Below the pieces are notes generated by a model. The model was given only the letters and a program-made list of their open reading frames with translations. It had not been told where the DNA came from and made no database searches. The translations under genes were made by a program, and so were the position numbers. Shown here piece after piece: positions 1-6,338 of a DNA stretch of 64,000 nucleotides. How positions within the stretch are numbered: the first letter of the stretch is position 1; each line of letters starts with the position of its first letter. Origin of the DNA: CAZUYC01 sp964624475 (GTDB lineage: Bacteria; Myxococcota_A; UBA9160; SMWR01); NCBI GenBank assembly GCA_964624475.1, contig CAZUYC010000042.1:163750-227749 (forward strand), read 5' to 3'.

Positions 1-2539
1 CGAAGACATAGAGCTTCTCGAGGTCGGCATCGGCGAAGGTCAGCACCTGGGCGAGGAAGGCGTAGAGCCGCGCGTAGTCGGTGAGCTGCCCGCGGAAGTC
101 ATTCTGCTCGTCCTCCGAGAACGCCTGGCAGCGCTCGACCACGGCAGCGAGCACCGCGTAGAGCCGGTCCTGCGTGGTCTTGGGGTCGAAGTACACCTTG
201 GCGAAGGCGTCCACGTCGGCCTCGGTGTAGACCGGGAAAGCGGCAAGCCGGGTCTGGAGCTCGTAGAGGAGGTTCGGGTCGGTCGCCTCGGAGAGCAGCG
301 TCGTCTCGTAGTACGGCTCGAAAGCCGCCTTGATGTCGTCGGCCTCGTTGGCGAAGTCGAGCACCAACGTGCCCTTCTTGTCGGGGGAGAGCGTGCGGTT
401 GAGCCGCGACAGCGTCTGCACGGCATTCACGCCGCCGAGCTTCTTGTCCACGTACATCGTGTGCAGCAGCGGCTGGTCGAAGCCGGTCTGGAACTTGTTG
501 GCGACGATCAAGAAGCGGTAGTCGGGGCGCTCGAAGGTCTTGGCGGTCTGCGCCTCCGGGAAGCCGTTCATCCCGGGCTCGGTGTAGGACTGCCCTCCGT
601 CCTGCACCGTGCCCGAAAAGGCCACGAGCGCCCTGAATGCAAGCCCTCGCTCGACGAGATACTTGTCCACCGCCAGCTTGTACCGCACCGCGTGCAGGCG
701 CGAGCGCGTGACAATCATCGCCTTCGCCTTGCCGCCGATCTCGCCCTGCACCTGCGCGGCGAAGTGCTCGACGCAGATCCTCACCTTTTCGCCGATCGCG
801 TGCGGGTGCAGCTCGACGAACGACTTGAGCAGGTACTCGGCCTTCTTCTTGTCGTAACGCGGATCGTCCTCGACCTTCTTGAGCAGCCGCCAGTAGGCCT
901 TGTAGGTCGTGTAGTGGGCGAGCACATCGAGGATGAACCCCTCCTCGATCGCCTGGCGCATGCTGTAGAGGTGAAAGGGCGCGAACTTCCCGTCGGGTCG
1001 CTTCGTGCCGAAGAGCTCGAGCGTCTTGGGTTTGGGCGTGGCGGTGAAGGCGAAGGTCGAGAGGTTGGGGAGCCGCCCGCGCCTTTCCATCTCGGCGAGG
1101 ATCGCGCTCTCCAGCTCCTCCTCGGGCGTCTCCGCCCCGGCCTCCTCTTCCTCCGCGTCTTCCAGCGACCCCGAGGCGAGCACGGCCTTGAGGCTCTTCG
1201 TGCTCTCGCCCGACTGCGACGAGTGCGCCTCGTCCACGATCAGCGCGAAGCGCTTGCCCGGCAGCTCGCCGATCTCCTTGGCGATCACCGGAAACTTCTG
1301 GAGCGTGGTGACGATGATCGTCTTCCCCGACTCGAGCGCCTGCTTGAGCTGGCGCGAGGTGGTGTCGATGTTCTCCACCACGCCCAGGGTCTGCTCGAAC
1401 TGGCGCATCGTGGTCTGGAGCTGTCGGTCGAGAAGGCGGCGGTCGGTGATGACCACGATCGAGTCGAAGACGCGCCGGTCGCTCGGGTCATGAAGCGTCG
1501 CGAGCTGGTGGGCGAGCCAGGCGATGGTGAAGCTCTTGCCGCTGCCGGCCGAGTGCTGGATCAGATAGCGCTGCCCTGCGCCCGAGGCGCGCGCGTCGGT
1601 CACGAGCTTGCGCACGCAGTCGAGCTGCTGGTAGCGCGGGAAGATCAGGAAGCGCTTGCCCGTCTTGCGCCCCTTCTCGTCCTCCTCCTCGACCTCGTGG
1701 ATGAACTGGCGCACGAGGTCGAGGACGCTGTCCGGCGCCCAGGTCTCCTCCCACAGGTAGCCGGTGGCGTAGCCCTTGCGCGTGGGCGGCACGGGCGGGT
1801 TGCCGGCGCCGCCGAACTTCCCCTGGTTGAAGGGGAGGAAGTGTGTCTTCGGCCCCGTGAGCTGGGTCGTGACGTACACGAGGTCCGGGTCCACCGCGAA
1901 GTGCGCGAGGCAGCGGCCGTAGGCCAAGAGCGGCTCGCGCGAGTCGCGGTCGGTCTTGTACTGGCGGATCGCGTCCAGGGCGTCCTGGCCGCTCAGCGGA
2001 TTCTTGAGCTCGGCGGTGAAGATCGGGATGCCGTTCAGGAACAGCACCAGGTCGAGGCTCTTCTCGTTCTTCGTGCTGTAGTAAACCTGCCGCACCACGG
2101 CGAACAGGTTCGCCGCATGCAGCCGCCGGGTCTCCTCGTTGAGCCCGCTCGCAGGACGGAAGTAGGCGAGCCGGAACTTGCAGCCCGAATCCTTGATGCC
2201 GCTGCGCAGCACGTCGAGCGCGCCGCGCCCCTCGATCTCGGCCGCGAGGCGCTTCACGAACACCTCTCTGACCGCCGCGCCGTGGTGCTGAGCGAGCTTC
2301 TGCCACTCCTTGGGCTGCGTGGCGAGCACGAAATCCACCACGTCGCGCGGCAGCAGGCAGAGCACGCGGTCGTAGTCCTCGGGTCGGCGCTTGCGATAGC
2401 CGCCCGTCGGCGTGTCGCCGTAGGGCGGCGGCGTCTCGCGGACGGCGGTCACGTCACCCGGGCAGGCGTCGGGGCCGTGCTGGAGCAGCCCGCACTCGAT
2501 GGCCTCCTCGAAGGAGCGCTCGGAGATCTCGGGGCTCAT
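1..2539 (-). CDS. hsdR: Type I restriction enzyme R subunit HsdR (3' end beyond window)
   Basis: Motor and nuclease subunit of a type I restriction-modification complex: it translocates DNA using ATP and cuts when HsdM/HsdS meet an unmethylated site. About 846 residues are visible; the C-terminus lies off the left edge. The N-terminal HSDR_N nuclease domain shows D163 and the E177-x-K179 pair of a PD-(D/E)xK fold. The SF2 helicase region has Walker A SAGSGKS (residues 330-336), DEAH (436-439) and the motif III-like FAFTATPKP. The ATG at 2539 gives the normal family N-terminus. It is the last gene of the hsdM-abiE-hsdS-fic-hsdR array, 55 bases after fic, and the gap is filled with phased repeats. 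No frameshift is seen in the visible part. Confidence 0.95.
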   Translation of the reverse strand, partial: MSPEISERSFEEAIECGLLQHGPDACPGDVTAVRETPPPYGDTPTGGYRKRRPEDYDRVLCLLPRDVVDFVLATQPKEWQKLAQHHGAAVREVFVKRLAAEIEGRGALDVLRSGIKDSGCKFRLAYFRPASGLNEETRRLHAANLFAVVRQVYYSTKNEKSLDLVLFLNGIPIFTAELKNPLSGQDALDAIRQYKTDRDSREPLLAYGRCLAHFAVDPDLVYVTTQLTGPKTHFLPFNQGKFGGAGNPPVPPTRKGYATGYLWEETWAPDSVLDLVRQFIHEVEEEDEKGRKTGKRFLIFPRYQQLDCVRKLVTDARASGAGQRYLIQHSAGSGKSFTIAWLAHQLATLHDPSDRRVFDSIVVITDRRLLDRQLQTTMRQFEQTLGVVENIDTTSRQLKQALESGKTIIVTTLQKFPVIAKEIGELPGKRFALIVDEAHSSQSGESTKSLKAVLASGSLEDAEEEEAGAETPEEELESAILAEMERRGRLPNLSTFAFTATPKPKTLELFGTKRPDGKFAPFHLYSMRQAIEEGFILDVLAHYTTYKAYWRLLKKVEDDPRYDKKKAEYLLKSFVELHPHAIGEKVRICVEHFAAQVQGEIGGKAKAMIVTRSRLHAVRYKLAVDKYLVERGLAFRALVAFSGTVQDGGQSYTEPGMNGFPEAQTAKTFERPDYRFLIVANKFQTGFDQPLLHTMYVDKKLGGVNAVQTLSRLNRTLSPDKKGTLVLDFANEADDIKAAFEPYYETTLLSEATDPNLLYELQTRLAAFPVYTEADVDAFAKVYFDPKTTQDRLYAVLAAVVERCQAFSEDEQNDFRGQLTDYARLYAFLAQVLTFADADLEKLYVF

Positions 2540-2594
2540 GCCGCGAGTCCTGTCGTGAGCTTGTCGCAAGTCGTGTCGCGAGTGTGTCGCAAGT
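2539..2594. repeat. Five phased 10-bp direct repeats between fic and hsdR
   Basis: On the plus strand, copies of TGTCGCRAGT or close variants begin at 2539, 2551, 2562, 2574 and 2585, so the spacing is 12, 11, 12, 11. The two copies at 2562 and 2585 are identical and the others differ by one to three bases. The array fills the whole gap from the fic stop codon to the hsdR start codon. The near-helical spacing suggests a protein-binding array or an RNA-level control of hsdR; this is inference. Confidence 0.75.
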
Positions 2595-3641
2595 TCACGT
2601 GACTCCCTTCCCTGCAACGTACTCCAGGCGGTTGGTTTGCCCCTCCGTCGCCAGGAGCCCCTTCTCGACCATGTCCCGGAAGTCCCGCTGGAGCGTCCGC
2701 CGATTCACCCCCAGGCAGAGCGCCTCGAACTCCTGGATCGTGAGCCGCCCTTGGTCGAGCACGCGGCCCAGGGCGAGCGCCTGCCGGTCCGAGAGGCCGT
2801 GCTGGCGGGCAAGCACGTCCCGGCGGATGGCGCGCTCCCCTCGGGCCTTCACCTCGTCGAGCTGGGTGGCGAGCCCCTCCGCGAAGAACTCGATCCACCC
2901 GGTCAGGTCCATGCCCCGTTCGCGCACGCTCTGGATCGCCCGGTAGAAGGCGGATCGGTCGCGGTCGTAGGACTCGCTGATCGTGAACAGCCGCTTGAAA
3001 TCGTAGCCCGCCCGGTAGAGGCAGAGCGTGGACAAAAGGCGCGAGGTCCGGCCGTTGCCATCGAGGAAGGGGTGGATGTGGACGAGCTGGAACTGCGCCG
3101 CGCCGCTCGCGAGCGCGGGGTGGACGTCGCCCGGCGCGTTCAGCCATTCGACCAGCTCGCGCATGAGGACCGGAACGTCGCGGGCCGGGGGCGGCGTGTA
3201 CACGACCTCCCGCGTGGCCGAGTTCACGACGTAGTTCTGCACCCGGCGGTACTCACCCGGGGCGGCCGAGCCCCCGCGCACGCCCTCGACCAGGTGCCTG
3301 TGGATCTCGCGGACGAGCCCTTCGGTGATCGGGCCGCCGTGGCCGAGGTAGGTCGAGACGAACTCGAACGCGCGGCGGTAGTTCAGGAGCTCGCGGACGT
3401 CGTCGGGGTCGGCGTCGGGGACCGTCTCGCCGGCGAGCAGGCGTTCGGACTGCTCGAGCGTGAGCCGCGTGCCCTCGATGTGCGTCGTGTGGTGCGCCTC
3501 GAGAACGAGCGCGCGTTCGCCCATCCGGCGGATCCAGTCCTCCGGCAGCTTCACCGCCTCGAGAAACCCACGCGCCCGCTCGATCCGCGTGAGCGCCGCG
3601 GTGATCGGGTGGGTGACCGTGAAGCGCGGCGCGAAGCTCAC
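2595..3641 (-). CDS. Fic family protein with N-terminal inhibitory motif and C-terminal winged helix
   Basis: Fic-domain protein of 348 residues, expected to transfer AMP (or another nucleotide group) to a hydroxyl side chain of a target protein. The full active-site loop HPFLDGNGR is present at residues 190-198. The self-inhibitory motif TTHIEG (residues 52-57, matching [S/T]xxxE[G/N]) lies in the N-terminal part, so activity is probably held off within the protein itself. The last 70 or so residues look like a winged helix-turn-helix. The GTG start at 3641 overlaps the hsdS stop by four bases (GTGA), as elsewhere in this operon; longer in-frame starts would sit inside hsdS. Fic genes between hsdS and hsdR are a known arrangement, but the target and role are unknown. 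Confidence 0.9.
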   Translation of the reverse strand: MSFAPRFTVTHPITAALTRIERARGFLEAVKLPEDWIRRMGERALVLEAHHTTHIEGTRLTLEQSERLLAGETVPDADPDDVRELLNYRRAFEFVSTYLGHGGPITEGLVREIHRHLVEGVRGGSAAPGEYRRVQNYVVNSATREVVYTPPPARDVPVLMRELVEWLNAPGDVHPALASGAAQFQLVHIHPFLDGNGRTSRLLSTLCLYRAGYDFKRLFTISESYDRDRSAFYRAIQSVRERGMDLTGWIEFFAEGLATQLDEVKARGERAIRRDVLARQHGLSDRQALALGRVLDQGRLTIQEFEALCLGVNRRTLQRDFRDMVEKGLLATEGQTNRLEYVAGKGVT

Positions 3642-4969
3642 GCGGCCTCCTCCCGCACGTCGATCTTGCCCGTCACCGCGGCGGAGATGAGCGCGGTGCG
3701 GAGTTCCTTGAGGCGGTCGAGGGCGTCGCGGACCTTGGCCACCAATGCATCGATCCTCGCTGTCTGCCGGTCGAGGAACGCGGCGATGGTTTCCTGTTCC
3801 TGAAGCGGGACTTTCGGAACGCAGAGATTCGCAAGGGTTCCGGTGTTGTAGTGCTCCTGAATGGCGCCTACTGAGTGGGCTTCCACCTGTGCAGACGTGG
3901 AGCACGAGTTGACGAAGTGATACAGAAACCGTGACTGAAGCTGCTCTGACCGCCTGATGATCAGCAGGTCGATGCAGTTCGTTCCGTTGAACTCACGCGG
4001 AATGACAGCCGCCGTTCCAGCCCGGCCGGTCCGCACGACGACTAGGTCGCCCTCGAAGATCTGCGACTTGCGATGCAGTTCGTTCGCCGCGGCGCTTATG
4101 AACACAGGCTCGGCCATGTCGATGTGGCCCTGAGCGATGTTCAGCGATCTAAGGCATGGAACGCCCTGATCAACGTAGTACTTCGATGGTGTCACAACGA
4201 TGCCAACCGTGATCTGCGGCACGAGCTGCTTGAGCCGCCGCACCTCCCAATGCGCGGGAATCTCCCCCAGCCACTCGACGCCGGAGTCCTTCATGGGGAC
4301 GTTCGGGTCGAGGCCCTTGGTGACGGCGCGGGTGATGAGGGCGGCGCGCTTCTCCTGGAGCAACTCGATCAGCCGCTCCTTCTTCGCCACCAGCGCATCG
4401 ATCCTCTCCGTCTCCCAATCGAGGAAGGCGGCGATGGCGCGTTGTTCGGGCTCGGGCGGCTCGGCCAGCTCATACGTCGCCATTTCGCTTTCGTTGATGG
4501 CAGGAAAGCTCACGCCCTTCGAGTTCGCTACGACCCGCTCCACGAAGCAGGGCGCTCGCAGCGCGTACGCCGCGTAGCCAGTGGTGAGACCGTCTTTAGG
4601 TCGCACGACTGCGAAGCCTGTGGAGACGACCATGCCAGGCTCGGGATCACTAATTGGAGCGATCGCGCGCAGATAGGTGCGTACCGTAGACACGATCACG
4701 TCACCATCGCGAACGAGTCGTCGCGCACGTGAAGGAGCCGCGGCGAACGTGAGTAGCTCGCGCTCCACGATGCGACCGAGGCTGTCCACGCCGCCAATAT
4801 CCACGTACACCATCTCCAGCGTCGGATCTGTGTCCTCCGGAAGCGCCTCCGGGTTCAGCACGGCCAGAGACTTGAGGCGCTTCATCTGCCAGTGCGCCGG
4901 AACCTCCCCCAGCCACTCGACGCCGGAGTCCTTGTAGGCCGGGTAGCGTTTGAAGCGCTGCAGGCTCAC
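3638..4969 (-). CDS. hsdS: Type I restriction-modification specificity subunit HsdS
   Basis: Specificity subunit of 443 residues that chooses the bipartite DNA target for HsdM and HsdR. It has two similar halves. Each begins with KDSGVEWLGE(V/I)PAHW, carries a variable target recognition domain, and ends with a conserved helix containing IAAFLD and RIDALVAK. The two variable domains (about 3770-4190 and 4450-4870) look visibly less GC-rich than the flanking helices, as expected of exchanged domains. The GTG at 4969 overlaps the abiEii stop by four bases and matches the family N-terminus; another GTG at 4993 is possible. A 30-bp direct repeat in the two halves could mediate in-frame deletion. 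Confidence 0.93.
   Translation of the reverse strand: MSLQRFKRYPAYKDSGVEWLGEVPAHWQMKRLKSLAVLNPEALPEDTDPTLEMVYVDIGGVDSLGRIVERELLTFAAAPSRARRLVRDGDVIVSTVRTYLRAIAPISDPEPGMVVSTGFAVVRPKDGLTTGYAAYALRAPCFVERVVANSKGVSFPAINESEMATYELAEPPEPEQRAIAAFLDWETERIDALVAKKERLIELLQEKRAALITRAVTKGLDPNVPMKDSGVEWLGEIPAHWEVRRLKQLVPQITVGIVVTPSKYYVDQGVPCLRSLNIAQGHIDMAEPVFISAAANELHRKSQIFEGDLVVVRTGRAGTAAVIPREFNGTNCIDLLIIRRSEQLQSRFLYHFVNSCSTSAQVEAHSVGAIQEHYNTGTLANLCVPKVPLQEQETIAAFLDRQTARIDALVAKVRDALDRLKELRTALISAAVTGKIDVREEAA
4262..4291 (+). repeat. 30-bp direct repeat in hsdS, copy 1
   Basis: Identical to 4904-4933. It encodes the conserved KDSGVEWLGE region at the start of the second half of HsdS. The copies are offset by 642 bases (214 codons), so recombination between them would remove one half of HsdS in frame. 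Confidence 0.9.
4904..4933 (+). repeat. 30-bp direct repeat in hsdS, copy 2
   Basis: Exact copy of 4262-4291, at the start of the first half of HsdS. It lies within conserved coding sequence, so common descent of the two half-proteins explains part of the identity; exact identity over 30 bases suggests recent exchange or strong constraint. Confidence 0.9.
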
Positions 4970-5632
4970 CGCCACGGCCCGCCCGGATGCCACGGCATGT
5001 CGAAGGAGTCTCCCGAAACGATGCTGTCGCGCACCGGGCCGAGGAAGCCGCGGATCCGTTCTCCGATCGGTTCGAAGCTCGCCGGCGGAGAGATCCGAAA
5101 AGCGCCGGCGCGGAGGTAGGCGCTCCAGCGCGCCTGGAGACCGCCATCACCGTAGAATGCCGAGCGCAGTACGTCTGGAACCTCGGGAGTCCAGGCCGTG
5201 CCGCGCCGTTCGAAGCACGCTGAGATCGCCTCTCGAAGGGCGGCGCCGTCGAACGCGAACGCGGACGAGAGCGCCCAGATGTCGTGAAAATCCTTCATCC
5301 GGCTATTCCTGCGGCCGAGATCCACCATCCAGACCGTCCTCGGGACACGGCACGGCGCAGATCGTCTTCATGGCCACCCGGATGCTCGCCTCGTCGCTCG
5401 GTCCGAAGGCCAGCAGATCCACATCCCGCGTGCTTCGATACGGATCGTCCATCCACAGGGTGAGGAGCCCAGCGCCTTTCAGGATGCACTGGTCGCGCAG
5501 TGCCGAGGCCCCGAGCCGGTACAGGAAGCGTTCGCACGCGTAGCGCACGAGGAAGAGCTCGAGCTCCTCGCCCCGCTGCTTGGCTCGGTTGAGCAGCCGG
5601 GCCTTGATCGATGCCGGGACATCGGGGCTCAA
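4966..5632 (-). pseudogene. abiEii: AbiEii/AbiGii nucleotidyltransferase toxin, internally deleted and frameshifted
   Basis: Broken toxin gene of an AbiE type IV toxin-antitoxin pair. The first piece (5632 to about 5345) encodes the N-terminal nucleotidyltransferase part, with LKGAGLL followed by RSTRDVDLL, the usual Asp-x-Asp region. The second piece (about 5335 to 4966) encodes the family C-terminus, starting MVDLGRRNSRMKDFHD, in another frame. Compared with members I know, roughly 80 residues of the middle are missing at the junction near 5335-5345 as well as the frame being lost. The ATG start overlaps the abiEi stop (ATGA) and the stop overlaps the hsdS GTG, so the ancestral gene was fully built into the operon. 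Toxin activity is unlikely. Confidence 0.82.
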
Positions 5633-6255
5633 GGCGTCGTCGCCTCCAGGACCCGGTGGAGCGTGCGCGAGGGCAGCACCTCGAGCGTGCGGAAGAGCGC
5701 ATCGATCGTGACCTGCTTCTGACGGAGAGCGTCGCGCAGGGCCTCCATCGCGGCTTCCCGTCCCACGAGGCGTTCGAAGCGGAAGCAGTCGACGACCGTG
5801 CGCGCGGGCCTCGTGATGCGCGCCGGAACCCCCTCGAACTCGGTCTCGCCGACACCGTAGCTCCAGGAGGCCCCGGAGAAGCGCAGTAGCCGGATCCTGA
5901 TTCCGGGAACCCGCGGAGCCCTCGCCTTGTGCGGGATGGCCAGCCAGACCTCCCGCGGGAGCTGGGTACCGATGCCGTGCACCTGGAGGGCCGAGAGCAG
6001 ACAGACGATGGAGCGGGGCACCCTGGCGCAGGCGGCGGCCAGGGTGTTGTGCTCCGTGGGCTCGGCGTCGGCGAGGCGGTAGAGGCCGCGGGCGACACGC
6101 TCGACGGTTCCAGCCGCCACTAGGCTTCGGAGGCGGTCGTAGCCGATCCCGAGCGCTTCGAGTTGGCTCGGTCGGAAGAATGCGCCCAGCCCGGCGCTCC
6201 GGAGGCGGTCCTGAGTGAGAGGAACTCGATCAGCGGTTTCAGAAAACGTCGGCAT
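5629..6255 (-). CDS. abiEi: AbiEi-like antitoxin / transcriptional regulator
   Basis: Antitoxin of an AbiE pair, 208 residues, with an N-terminal winged helix-turn-helix (RPSQLEALGIGYDRLRSLV, then RVARGLYRL) and the C-terminal antitoxin domain. In studied AbiE systems this protein also binds inverted repeats in its own promoter and represses it. Here a clear promoter and inverted repeat lie directly upstream. An in-frame ATG at 6276 would precede the predicted transcript start, so the ATG at 6255, with only a short leader, is preferred. The reading frame is intact although the partner toxin is broken, so the protein may survive as a regulator of the downstream hsdS-fic-hsdR genes. Confidence 0.85.
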   Translation of the reverse strand: MPTFSETADRVPLTQDRLRSAGLGAFFRPSQLEALGIGYDRLRSLVAAGTVERVARGLYRLADAEPTEHNTLAAACARVPRSIVCLLSALQVHGIGTQLPREVWLAIPHKARAPRVPGIRIRLLRFSGASWSYGVGETEFEGVPARITRPARTVVDCFRFERLVGREAAMEALRDALRQKQVTIDALFRTLEVLPSRTLHRVLEATTP

Positions 6256-6277
6256 GTAGAGAGTTAGTGCCGACATT
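6245..6277. promoter_or_regulatory. Candidate AbiEi operator: inverted repeat over the abiE -10 box and start
   Basis: AACGTCGGCA (6245-6254) faces TGCCGACATT (6268-6277): a 10-base inverted repeat with one mismatch, centres 23 bases apart (about two helical turns). A further GTCGGCA occurs at 6309-6315 inside the small palindrome GCCGAGTCGGC (6304-6314), just upstream of the -35 box. Position and repetition fit autoregulation by AbiEi. Confidence 0.65.
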
Positions 6278-6303
6278 ATCTGGAGTGCCTGGTCGCTTGT
6301 CAA
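6275..6303 (-). promoter_or_regulatory. Sigma-70-type promoter for abiEi
   Basis: On the minus strand TTGACA (6303-6298) is followed after 17 bases by GATAAT (6280-6275). The -35 box is perfect and the -10 box is five of six, a strong promoter for such a GC-rich genome. The expected transcript start (about 6268) leaves a leader of roughly a dozen bases before the ATG at 6255. It may also drive hsdS, fic and hsdR separately from hsdM. Confidence 0.75.
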
Positions 6304-6338
6304 GCCGAGTCGGCACAGGTGTACGGATGCCCACGCTT

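Noticed and set aside
2539..2594. CRISPR-like array
   Set aside because: Units are only 10 bases with 1-2 base spacing and no spacers or cas genes; they are direct repeats of another kind.
461..2602. Plus-strand open frame of 713 codons opposite hsdR
   Set aside because: No domain is visible, and the opposite strand encodes a well-conserved HsdR.
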